Made by a program: the position numbers and the translations under genes. Source: Microlunatus kandeliicorticis (GTDB lineage Bacteria > Actinomycetota > Actinomycetes > Propionibacteriales > Propionibacteriaceae). Taken from it: a DNA stretch of 64,000 nt. The stretch covers positions 744,001 to 808,000 of the forward strand of contig NZ_JACGWT010000002.1 of assembly GCF_014137855.1 (NCBI RefSeq), written 5' to 3'. The notes beneath the pieces are model-generated. The model was not told the origin of the DNA, ran no database searches, and saw only the letters and a list, made by a program, of their open reading frames with translations. This document shows positions 1-6,432 of this stretch, piece by piece. Position 1 is the stretch's first letter; each line of letters starts with the position of its first letter.

Positions 1-68
1 CACCCCAGCTCGAGCCCCACCTCCTCCCTACAGGCTGGACCAACACCCGATGTAGAGATCTTGGCGAC

Positions 69-761
69 CTACCTCTGGCATTGACGGGCGTCGGCCAGAA
101 GTTCCCATCGGATCTCACCGAGCGAAGCTACGGCACAAATTCCAGCCGGAACGGATGAGCGCTGGCGGTTCAACCAAATAGCTCGAAGTCGAGATCGGAG
201 AGCACCTTGTACGTCTTGACTCAGTGAATCGCCGATCATCAATGACTCTTCTGCCAAAGCTCCGATGATCGCGACGGCCTCCAGAAACGCCTCAGGAGCA
301 GGCTTTGCTGCTGAGAGAAGTGATGAGGCGATAAACACATCTACTTTCGAAGACAGCCCACACTTTTCTAACTTGAGGCGCTGGTGCCCGGCATCACCGT
401 TGGTCAACACCCCTACGATTAGACCTAGATTAAGCGCTGCATCTAACGCGGGCCCAGCATCTTCAAAAGCCCTCCAGCCGGACTCATACAATTCGAGGTA
501 CTCCTCGAACAATTGGTCCAACTCGTCGTTACCTGCCTTTACCTGCAAGAAATCCTGCACCCGCCGCCGACGCTGCTCCTGAAATGTGAGTTCTCGCCTC
601 TGAAAAGCAGCGTAATGCTTTTCCGAGAGGGCACGCCACTTGTCGACGGCGCCTTCGCCCTCGCCGCAGTGGCGGCAGGCCCACTCGGTGGCGGCTGCGT
701 CTGCGGCTGATCTTTGATCAATCAGAGTCTCATCGAGGTCAAACAATACGGCCTTGAGCAT
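69..761 (-). CDS. HAD-superfamily hydrolase (phosphatase-like)
   Basis: Predicted cytosolic phosphohydrolase of 230 residues, small-molecule substrate unknown. All four HAD motifs are visible: DLDET near residues 8-12 (nucleophile and acid Asp), VLTNG near 118, the Lys of AKPAPEAF near 150, and IGDSLSQDV near 173. The helical cap between motifs I and II fits HAD subfamily IA. I place the start at 761 because GGAAGG lies 7 nt upstream; an ATG at 776 is the alternative. It follows the Nudix gene by 17 bp on the same strand, so the two are probably co-transcribed as a small housekeeping or detoxification pair. Confidence 0.85.
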   Translation of the reverse strand: MLKAVLFDLDETLIDQRSAADAAATEWACRHCGEGEGAVDKWRALSEKHYAAFQRRELTFQEQRRRRVQDFLQVKAGNDELDQLFEEYLELYESGWRAFEDAGPALDAALNLGLIVGVLTNGDAGHQRLKLEKCGLSSKVDVFIASSLLSAAKPAPEAFLEAVAIIGALAEESLMIGDSLSQDVQGALRSRLRAIWLNRQRSSVPAGICAVASLGEIRWELLADARQCQR

Positions 762-778
762 GCTCGCGCCTTCCATCC

Positions 779-1303
779 TCAAAGACTTAGGAATGGGCTC
801 CGTTGCGTAGTGAACATCGTGCCGTCGACCGCAACATCGAACTGGTAGAAGGGAGTCCGTCCTGTGCACTTGTCGATACAGTAATCGGCGAAGGCGGCAG
901 CCACGGGAGCTATGGCCGTTGACTTCACCAACTCAGATGCCCTATCCAGAGACAGCCACGAAGCCGACCTTACGTTGCCACCGGGGTCCGTGTTCTGAGG
1001 GAGCTCAACGGTCTCACGCAACAGGAATTCAAACCCAATCGCCAGCCAACCATCCATGCCCCCCGCGTCATTCTGCATGAGCATATGTGTGACATAGGCA
1101 AGGCGAGTCGGAGACTTCACGTTCAGCCCCGTCTCTTCGGCAATCTCACGTATTGTCGCTTCGATAGGCTTCTCACCAGGCTCGACTTTGCCACCCGGGG
1201 CCGACCACTGAGGGCCAAATGGAGACGAGTTTTCAACGAGAACCACTTGGTCCCCGCTACGTAAGATGCCGGACACTACTAGGCTTACTTTTGCAGCTGC
1301 CAT
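779..1303 (-). CDS. Nudix hydrolase
   Basis: A 174-residue Nudix pyrophosphohydrolase, expected to cleave nucleoside-diphosphate-linked compounds with Mg2+. The Nudix box runs from G38 to L60 in the exact spacing GX5EX7REX2EEXG (E44, R52-E53, E56-E57, G59), so the catalytic site looks intact. The segment after the box is unremarkable and does not indicate a substrate. It precedes the HAD phosphatase by 17 bp; Nudix plus phosphatase is a plausible two-step nucleotide or sugar-phosphate clean-up pair, but that is inference. Upstream is a 270 bp gap holding one copy of the local dyad repeat. Confidence 0.88.
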   Translation of the reverse strand: MAAAKVSLVVSGILRSGDQVVLVENSSPFGPQWSAPGGKVEPGEKPIEATIREIAEETGLNVKSPTRLAYVTHMLMQNDAGGMDGWLAIGFEFLLRETVELPQNTDPGGNVRSASWLSLDRASELVKSTAIAPVAAAFADYCIDKCTGRTPFYQFDVAVDGTMFTTQRSPFLSL

Positions 1304-1473
1304 TTGCCCTCATGATGTCTCGTTAGGTCAGAGCGCCGTCAAGCCCTTAAAATACACTGACCCGCTAGGCAGGACAGATGCCCGCTCAGCTTCGGGTGGG
1401 TCAGCCCCAGACTCCTTCAGCCTATCGACCGGTACAGCGCGGCCTGGGTAGCGTGCTCCCTCCTCAGCGCGAG

Positions 1474-1525
1474 TCGTGCGATAGCCGGTGGTCACGCGGA
1501 CGCGTGCGGTAGCTGGTCGTCGGGC
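1474..1525. repeat. Dyad repeat family, locus 1 (about 1.9 units)
   Basis: One full 28-bp unit and a partial second unit of the local repeat family, in the 272 bp gap between the Nudix gene and the next gene. The core is CACGCG-GA-CGCGTG, a perfect 6-bp inverted repeat with a 2-nt spacer, preceded by CCGGTGGT. The rest of the gap (1304-1473) has no convincing gene; a stop-free stretch crosses it only because the repeat lacks stops. Confidence 0.8.
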
Positions 1526-1575
1526 AGCGCGCATCAACGCTCCTGCCGGGACCACCACTGCTAAAAGGGGGATCG

Positions 1576-2043
1576 CTAGTCGACGCTGAGTTCCCCAGAG
1601 GTCAAGGTCGGGGTGCCATCAAGCTCGCGGAACGAGATGTACACGGTCTCGCCTGAGGACTTGCAGCGAACGGTCAACTCGTCGGCTGCTGACTTGCACA
1701 CACGATCCCGAAGGAAGGTCGCCTGGACGTCAGCAGGCGCAAGCTCGGACGTGAAGGAGACAAAGCCAGCCCCATTGTTGTCGCAATCATAGGTTCCGGT
1801 CTGAACGTTCCGTGCCGCGATGTGCCTCATCACGAAATCGCGCTGGGCATCGAGTGTGGCTTGCGACGGGGAGCTGCATTCAAAAAGATCGTAGGCGACC
1901 CGGACGACAGGGAGGGCTGCAGCAACGATCGCGATGACGACCAAGAAGACGAGGAAGCGCCGCGGACGTTGGAGGTGCCGCCCCAAGCCCACGTCGCCAC
2001 TCTCGGGTACCCCCCGAGGCAAGGCGCTCTCCTCTGTCGTCAC
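1576..2043 (-). CDS. Single-pass membrane-anchored protein, unknown family
   Basis: 155 residues. A short cytoplasmic N-terminus ending in basic residues (GRHLQRPRRF) precedes one strong membrane segment at about 30-50, so the remaining 100 residues are predicted outside the membrane. That domain contains four cysteines (in FECSSP, YDCDN, RVCKS, VRCKS), which could form two disulfides. I do not recognise the family. Actinomycete lipoprotein or anchor proteins of this size are common, but there is no lipobox. The gene stands alone, flanked on both sides by blocks of the dyad repeat. Confidence 0.7.
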   Translation of the reverse strand: MTTEESALPRGVPESGDVGLGRHLQRPRRFLVFLVVIAIVAAALPVVRVAYDLFECSSPSQATLDAQRDFVMRHIAARNVQTGTYDCDNNGAGFVSFTSELAPADVQATFLRDRVCKSAADELTVRCKSSGETVYISFRELDGTPTLTSGELSVD

Positions 2044-2166
2044 GAGCCAAATGTTGCATGTACTGCGGCAGCATTGAGGTCAGCTCAGTCGAGCAACTGC
2101 TAAGAGCCTCACGTCACGACGAGTTTGGGTTTGCTAGGTGATGCGGTTCCCAGCCGGTCATCCGAA

Positions 2167-2285
2167 GCGTGCGATAGCCGGTGGTCACGCGGACGCGTGC
2201 AGTTCACGGTGGTCACGCGGACGCGTGCAGTTCACGGTGGTCACCGGGCGCGTGCAGTGACCGGTGATCACTCGGCCCGAGCGTG
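2167..2285. repeat. Dyad repeat family, locus 2 (4 units)
   Basis: Four head-to-tail units starting at 2167, 2195, 2223 and 2250. Each begins GCGTGC, has a variable 6-nt stretch, then CGGTGGTCACGCGGAC or a decayed version. Units 1-2 are 28 bp and intact; unit 3 (27 bp) and unit 4 show substitutions that break the dyad. The block lies between the start of the membrane protein and the stop of the MazG-like gene. Confidence 0.85.
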
Positions 2286-2304
2286 GTGGGTCCACAGACC
2301 CGTG

Positions 2305-2628
2305 TCAGGTGTTAAGGCGATCAGTCTCACGAAAGGCATCAAGAGTTCGCTGCACGCAGTCGTCCAAGGCGGCTTCTGCGCTGTAGTACCGGACGAGCGC
2401 GAAGGCGTTGTGGATGAGATCTTGGATCTCCTCGGCGAGGTGGTCAATGCTTGGCTCGCCATGCTTGGCTACCTTTGCTCCGTGGCGTTCGAGATGCGCG
2501 ACGGCTTCGGCGACCTCACCCAACTCCTCGGTGAGGCGGGCCAAGATGTGCAAGGGGCGGTCGCCATCGGGAAACGTGTCCCGGTAACCGCGTGCGATCT
2601 CCAGGAAGTCCTGTCCTGTGCTGTTCAC
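2305..2628 (-). CDS. MazG-like nucleotide pyrophosphohydrolase
   Basis: About 107 residues, an all-alpha NTP-pyrophosphohydrolase-like protein that would hydrolyse (d)NTPs to NMP and PPi. Visible metal-binding motifs are EELGEVAEAV (EExxE) in the first helix pair and HLAEEIQDLIHN (ExxD) about 30 residues later, the usual MazG pattern. The reading frame stays open upstream to 2754, but those codons lie in the repeat block, so I choose the GTG at 2628, which follows GGTGG. Single-domain MazG-like proteins of this size are common on mobile DNA. It is divergent from the APH-like gene. Confidence 0.75.
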   Translation of the reverse strand: MNSTGQDFLEIARGYRDTFPDGDRPLHILARLTEELGEVAEAVAHLERHGAKVAKHGEPSIDHLAEEIQDLIHNAFALVRYYSAEAALDDCVQRTLDAFRETDRLNT

Positions 2629-2693
2629 ATCGCCACCATAAAGGCAGGCTCCCAGGCCGAGCTGGCGAAGTTGGCGAGCGCAGGCCAAGGCGG

Positions 2694-2823
2694 TCGTCGG
2701 TGGTCTTGCGGACGCGTGGGATTGCCGGTGGTCACGCGGACGCGTGCAGTTCACGGTGGTCGCGCGGCCGCGTGCAATGGCCGGTGGTCACGCGGACGCG
2801 TGCAGTTGCCGGTGGTCGAGGGA
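2694..2823. repeat. Dyad repeat family, locus 3 (about 4.5 units)
   Basis: Units begin near 2694 (partial), 2714, 2742, 2770 and 2798. The unit at 2770 carries the intact CACGCG-GA-CGCGTG dyad. The unit at 2742 has GCGCGGCCGCG in place of it, also partly palindromic. The block fills the intergenic space between two divergent genes, so any protein bound here could act on both promoters. Confidence 0.85.
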
Positions 2824-2858
2824 GACGGAGGTCGGTGGTTGATCCGTACAGTCGTTAG

Positions 2859-3767
2859 GTGAATTCAGACGACCGCAGCGAAGGAGCCGACGGTCCACGG
2901 TCTCCCTCCGACCCCGACGTGGCGCGCGTCGCTGCAATCAACCGAAAGGCCGGCACGAGGTATGTCGCGACCGGACGAGCCAGCACCGGAACCCTCGGCG
3001 GCGGGGTCCTCATCGACTTGGGCGACGGTCGGACAGGTGTCGTCACACGGTTCCATGGTCCCAGGGCACACGCCGACCAGACCGCCGCCATCGCGAACCA
3101 GCTGCGCCAGCAAGGGCTGCCCATCGCCGCGCACCGCCGTGTCGTCGAGCTCGAGGACAGCATCTACTTCGTCCAGGAACGCCTGCCAGGTTTGCCGCCG
3201 CCGCGCATCCCCTCCGTCGACGCACTGCAGGCCATCGTGGCGGCCAACGACGCGTTCCGCGACGCGCTGGCCGACCGCACCGACGTTCCCCTTCTACCGA
3301 TGTGCCTAGTCCCGGACCACGACCCTGTCACCGCCAGACACGACCAGATCGCAGCACACTCACGCGCCACCCGCCGGGTCCTCGAACACATCCACGCACT
3401 CGGTCACCACCCGGAGGACGGATTAGGCAACGACGCCTTCCATATCGACCTCACTCCCTCCAACATCCTGATGTCCGACGGGACAGTCAGCGGCATCGTT
3501 GACTGGAACCTCGGTATCTACCGAGGCGATCGGGACCGTGCCCTGGTTAAGCTGTGCTTCGAGCTCGAGCGCGAACCCGTCAGCCAGGACCGTGAGTCTG
3601 CCGTCCGCTACCTCGACCAGATCCTGGCAGAACGCGTCCCCCCGGAGACGTTGCGCCGCTACTGGGCCTCACGCCTGGTCTACGAGCTTCACTGGGCGGT
3701 CCAGACAGGCGCTGACAAGGCGGTCGAGGCAATGCTTGGAATCGTCGACGAGCGGGTAGTCCTGTAG
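2859..3767 (+). CDS. Aminoglycoside phosphotransferase-family kinase (APH/ChoK fold)
   Basis: 302 residues with the APH catalytic core near residues 193-215: FHIDLTPSNIL (the HxDxxxxN brugada-type loop) followed by GIVDWN, whose Asp binds metal. The N-terminal lobe (about 30-120) has the expected beta-rich pattern. The substrate is unknown; many members phosphorylate small amines or sugars rather than antibiotics, so resistance should not be assumed. The GTG at 2859 has no clear ribosome-binding site and lies just after the repeat block; GTG codons further in are possible starts. It is the only rightward gene in this stretch. Confidence 0.75.
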   Translation: MNSDDRSEGADGPRSPSDPDVARVAAINRKAGTRYVATGRASTGTLGGGVLIDLGDGRTGVVTRFHGPRAHADQTAAIANQLRQQGLPIAAHRRVVELEDSIYFVQERLPGLPPPRIPSVDALQAIVAANDAFRDALADRTDVPLLPMCLVPDHDPVTARHDQIAAHSRATRRVLEHIHALGHHPEDGLGNDAFHIDLTPSNILMSDGTVSGIVDWNLGIYRGDRDRALVKLCFELEREPVSQDRESAVRYLDQILAERVPPETLRRYWASRLVYELHWAVQTGADKAVEAMLGIVDERVVL

Positions 3768-3774
3768 CACTCGG

Positions 3775-3796
3775 ACTAGCCGGTGGTGAAGTGGGC
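3775..3796. repeat. Dyad repeat remnant
   Basis: A fragment reading AGCCGGTGGT followed by diverged sequence, just after the stop of the APH-like gene. It matches the left half of the local repeat only and lacks the dyad. It is probably a relic, since the matching part is short. Confidence 0.4.
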
Positions 3797-3807
3797 TGGA
3801 GACAGTC

Positions 3808-4026
3808 TTACTCGCGAGGTGTCCGTCGACGGCGCCGAACACGGATCGCGGCTAGGACGACGGCGAGGCATACAACCAAGGTCGCCGCTCCCCACAGCAG
3901 TCCCATACGCCACCCCTGTCCGAACGAGACGGCAAAACCGACACTAGTGGCCAGCGAGGCAGGAATACTCATCACCAAAGCCCCGGCCAACCGGTTGGCC
4001 TCTTCCCGCCAAGGGTCGTATCCCAC
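3808..4026 (-). CDS. Small two-helix membrane protein
   Basis: 72 residues with two hydrophobic segments (about 15-33 and 42-62) and a very basic C-terminus (RVRRRRRTPRE). By the positive-inside rule both ends should be cytoplasmic. The start is a GTG; the ribosome-binding site is weak. I do not recognise the family. The gene is convergent with the APH-like gene and is followed on its 5' side by a decayed copy of the dyad repeat. It could be spurious, but the hydrophobic pattern and charge distribution favour a real product. Confidence 0.5.
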   Translation of the reverse strand: MGYDPWREEANRLAGALVMSIPASLATSVGFAVSFGQGWRMGLLWGAATLVVCLAVVLAAIRVRRRRRTPRE

Positions 4027-4087
4027 GGCTGCAGGCTATGACGCCAAGGGGTGCTCTCGGACGAGGAAGTCAGCTTTGCTGTCAGTC

Positions 4088-4113
4088 GGTAGCCGGTGGT
4101 CGCTCGGACGCTG
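4088..4113. repeat. Dyad repeat family, locus 4 (single decayed unit)
   Basis: One unit reading GTAGCCGGTGGTCGCTCGG then ACGCTGT, a diverged form in which the dyad is broken. It lies in the gap between the small membrane protein and the P-loop kinase, 20 bp past the kinase stop. Confidence 0.6.
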
Positions 4114-4133
4114 TCTCCCTCGGTATTCAGGTC

Positions 4134-4643
4134 TCAGAAGACAGCTAGCGCCACTCTGTGCAGAGTGTCAGGGTCCGCAGTGTCATCCGCGTCGACCAGA
4201 ATCGGGTCTTCCTTTGTCGGCGGCTCGAAGCTGTCCCCGTGAGCAGCGAGGACGTCATCTGAAACATCCATCCGGCCACGCTTCTCCCGGTTCGCTAGTA
4301 CGCGCTCGCGTTGCCGCGCTGAGTCAATGGTGACCCAGACCAGTGAAAATGAAGTACCGGCCTCAGCCGCAACCTCACGCCAAGCGTCTCGAATGAAGCA
4401 AGGGGATCCGGTGTCGTCCACGATGACGTGGCGGCCCTTGCGCAACGCCTCTGCGGCGACACGGTGCGCCAGGTCGTTCGTCTTCGCCCATTCCTCGAGT
4501 GGCAGTGCTTTGGAGCCGTCGAGTCCTCGGGCCGCATTGATCTGATCCAGATTGATGACCTCGGCATCACCGAGTTCGGCCAGTCCGGCGGCGAGCGTGC
4601 TCTTGCCGGAGAAGGAGTGCCCGCACAGCAGCGTCAGAGTCAC
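4134..4643 (-). CDS. P-loop kinase, AAA_33 type
   Basis: 169 residues. Walker A is GHSFSGKST near residues 8-16, and the end of the core strand VIVDDT near 80 resembles Walker B. The arginine-rich region (RQRERVLANREKRGR) resembles the lid of nucleotide and small-molecule kinases. The substrate is unknown; related proteins phosphorylate RNA ends, nucleosides or antibiotics. I choose the GTG at 4643 because AAGG lies 8 nt upstream; the frame opens at 4670. The gene is isolated, with repeat copies on both sides. It is unrelated in detail to the three other small kinases in this window. Confidence 0.7.
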   Translation of the reverse strand: MTLTLLCGHSFSGKSTLAAGLAELGDAEVINLDQINAARGLDGSKALPLEEWAKTNDLAHRVAAEALRKGRHVIVDDTGSPCFIRDAWREVAAEAGTSFSLVWVTIDSARQRERVLANREKRGRMDVSDDVLAAHGDSFEPPTKEDPILVDADDTADPDTLHRVALAVF

Positions 4644-4742
4644 ACCAAAAGACCTTAGGAGGGCTTGCACGCAAACCGCAGCCCACGAGGGCCTTGAGGC
4701 GCTGCGTGGAGCGATCTAGCAGCTGGCGGTACTCCCAACGGA

Positions 4743-5042
4743 GCGTGCGGTAGCCGGTGGTCACGCGGACGCGTGCAGTTCACGGTGGTCACGCGGACGC
4801 GTGCGATAACCGGTGGTCACGCGGAGGCGTGCGATAACCGGTGGTCACGCGGAGCGTGCGGTTGCCGGTGGTCACGCGGAGCGTGCGGTTGCCGGTGGTC
4901 ACGCGGAGCGTGCGGTTGCCGGTGGTCACGCGGAGCGTGCGGTTGCCGGTGGTCACGCGGAGCGTGCGGTTGCCGGTGGTCACGCGGAGCGTGCGGTTGC
5001 CGGTGGTCACGCGGAGCGTGCGGTTGCCGGTCGCCATCCGAG
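4743..5042. repeat. Dyad repeat family, locus 5: 11-unit tandem array
   Basis: Ten full units and one partial in direct tandem. Units at 4743, 4771 and 4799 are 28 bp; those at 4827, 4854, 4881, 4908, 4935, 4962 and 4989 are 27 bp; the unit at 5016 is cut short. The six units from 4854 to 5015 are identical, so this part amplified recently. The first two units carry the dyad CACGCG-GA-CGCGTG; later ones keep the arms CACGC and GCGTG with spacers of 3-4 nt (GGA, GGAG). There are no unique spacers. The rest of the gap between 4644 and 5186 holds no gene I can support. Confidence 0.95.
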
Positions 5043-5186
5043 ATGTCCCTCCTAGCGACCCAAATGGGCCGGCTCGGCGACATAGCCAGGCTCATGCAGC
5101 GCTGCTTGCGACTGTCGAGCCTGGTCAACTGCGAGGTGTCGCATATAGCCCGCCCGCATTGATTCTCAGTGAGGGGGCCTCAACTG

Positions 5187-5624
5187 CTACACGATTTGGC
5201 CACCGTGGGCACGGCGCCACAGGTCCATCCCATACACCGGCCCGAGCGACCGCCGGCCCCGTTCGAACCCGACCCGCAGATGCTCCTCGAGCTGGTTCAA
5301 GTCCGCGCCGGCGTAGATGCACAGCCCGGCCAGCAGCAACTCGGTACCGATATGAGTAGCCGGTGAGGCCACCCAGGTGCCGACACTCGTGCCGGCGGTC
5401 TGCGCCAACAGATCAGCTCGACCGTCCGCGATCGCCCTAAGTTCGGCGACCGCCGCATGGACGGAGCCTCGTTCGGTCGCCCGCCGCCACGCCGTCCCGT
5501 GCAGAGCCGCCACCGTCAAGTTGTCCCGCGTCGCCACCATACCAGTATCGAACACACGTTTGATTGCAGCAACACTGAGCGGTTGGCCTTCAGGACTGGC
5601 AGGCTGCGGTCGTGGAGGTTCCAC
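5187..5624 (-). CDS. Hypothetical protein, family not recognised
   Basis: 145 residues in a well-formed frame with helical, Ala/Leu-rich composition. There is no membrane segment; a mildly hydrophobic patch (ELLLAGLCIYAGADL) near 95-110 looks like a buried helix. The C-terminal part (LEEHLRVGFERGRRSLGPVYG) is amphipathic. The GTG at 5624 gives the longest form; an internal ATG at 5540 is possible. It starts about 20 bp from the divergent multi-HTH gene, so the two probably share a control region. No function can be assigned. Confidence 0.55.
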   Translation of the reverse strand: MEPPRPQPASPEGQPLSVAAIKRVFDTGMVATRDNLTVAALHGTAWRRATERGSVHAAVAELRAIADGRADLLAQTAGTSVGTWVASPATHIGTELLLAGLCIYAGADLNQLEEHLRVGFERGRRSLGPVYGMDLWRRAHGGQIV

Positions 5625-5644
5625 CTCGACCGGGCGTGCCGGTC

Positions 5645-6334
5645 ATGTCGAAGGTCTATGCGGCCTGGCTTGACTCGCTGCCCTGGACCGAGATCACCGC
5701 CCGGCAGCGCGCCGGCGAAAGCGTCAAAGCCCTCGCCGCCGAGCTAGGAATCAACCGAGCCACTCTGGCCCGCCGGATCGCCTCCGATGATCCGATCCGT
5801 CGCGGACCACCCAGCATCCAGCTGCCCGTCAGCGACGACGACCTCCGCGCCCGCCACGCGGCCGGGACGACCGTCACCGAGCTGGCTCGCACCTACCAGG
5901 TAAGCCGCGCCACCATCTGGCGCCACCTCACCGTCCAACCCCTCAACACCACTCCCGCCACCACGACCAACCCTCGAGCTGGGCGCAGTGTCCGCGCCAC
6001 CGCACGAACCCGCGATTACCGGGCCTGGCTGAACGGCCTTCCCTGGCCCGAACTGGCCCAGCGCTACCAGGCCGGCGAAACCATCATCTCCATGGCCAAC
6101 AGCCTCGACATCCCAACAGCCACGCTCTACAAACGACTACGACAACACACCACCATGCGACCAACCCGACAGCCAGCCGACATCTCAGCCAGCCCAGCCG
6201 AACTCGACGCCGCACACCGAGCCGGAGTCAACGCCACCCGCCTCGCCCAAGCTTTCGGCGGCACCGCCACCAGCGTGACCCGACGCATCAGACTCCACCG
6301 TCAAGCCCAGGCCTCCGAGAACGCCAGCGAGTAG
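5645..6334 (+). CDS. Protein with four tandem helix-turn-helix units
   Basis: 229 residues made of two copies of a two-HTH module. Units 1 and 3 start with the same signature (YAAWLDSLPW and YRAWLNGLPW) and continue with GESVKALAAELGINRATL and GETIISMANSLDIPTATL. Units 2 and 4 (TTVTELARTYQVSRATIW; VNATRLAQAFGGTATSV) are resolvase/transposase-type HTHs. No catalytic domain follows, so it should be a pure DNA-binding protein. The start at 5645 is an ATG; a GTG 9 nt upstream is possible. It lies 600 bp from the 11-unit DNA array and is divergent from the hypothetical gene. The repetitive reader next to repetitive DNA is suggestive only. Confidence 0.7.
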   Translation: MSKVYAAWLDSLPWTEITARQRAGESVKALAAELGINRATLARRIASDDPIRRGPPSIQLPVSDDDLRARHAAGTTVTELARTYQVSRATIWRHLTVQPLNTTPATTTNPRAGRSVRATARTRDYRAWLNGLPWPELAQRYQAGETIISMANSLDIPTATLYKRLRQHTTMRPTRQPADISASPAELDAAHRAGVNATRLAQAFGGTATSVTRRIRLHRQAQASENASE

Positions 6335-6335
6335 C

Positions 6336-6432
6336 ACTGCCGAATTTGGCTCTATGAGATCAAGGCGGCTCGCTGCGCTCGCCGCGGCTGCGGTCCGTGT
6401 CCTCACTCGCTGCGCTCGCTGCGGGCCGGTCC
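6336..6432. repeat. Flank repeat A, copy 1
   Basis: A segment beginning CTGCCGAATTTGGCTCTAT, then GAGATCAAGGCGGCTCG, then a low-complexity stretch of CGCTGCGCTCG motifs ending GCTGCGGGCCGG. A closely related segment occurs at 30175-30240 in the same orientation. It contains AAGGCGGCTC (6362-6371), which matches the last bases of the tRNA fragments at 9396, 10521 and 30737. It forms the left edge of an inserted-looking module ending at 9410. Confidence 0.75.

Noticed and set aside
1322-2860. Integron cassette boundaries: GTTAGGT at 1322-1328 and 2854-2860, the second right before a gene start
   Set aside because: The heptamer fits an attC right end, but no RYYYAAC partner or attC-like fold lies upstream, and the genes run in mixed orientation. 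No integron integrase is in the window.
4743-5042. CRISPR array
   Set aside because: The units are contiguous, with no spacers, and no cas genes are present.
4773-5359. Repetitive proteins of 9-residue units encoded by the array on both strands
   Set aside because: A 27-bp period without stops keeps several frames open by itself. There are no ribosome-binding sites and the peptides are compositionally absurd.
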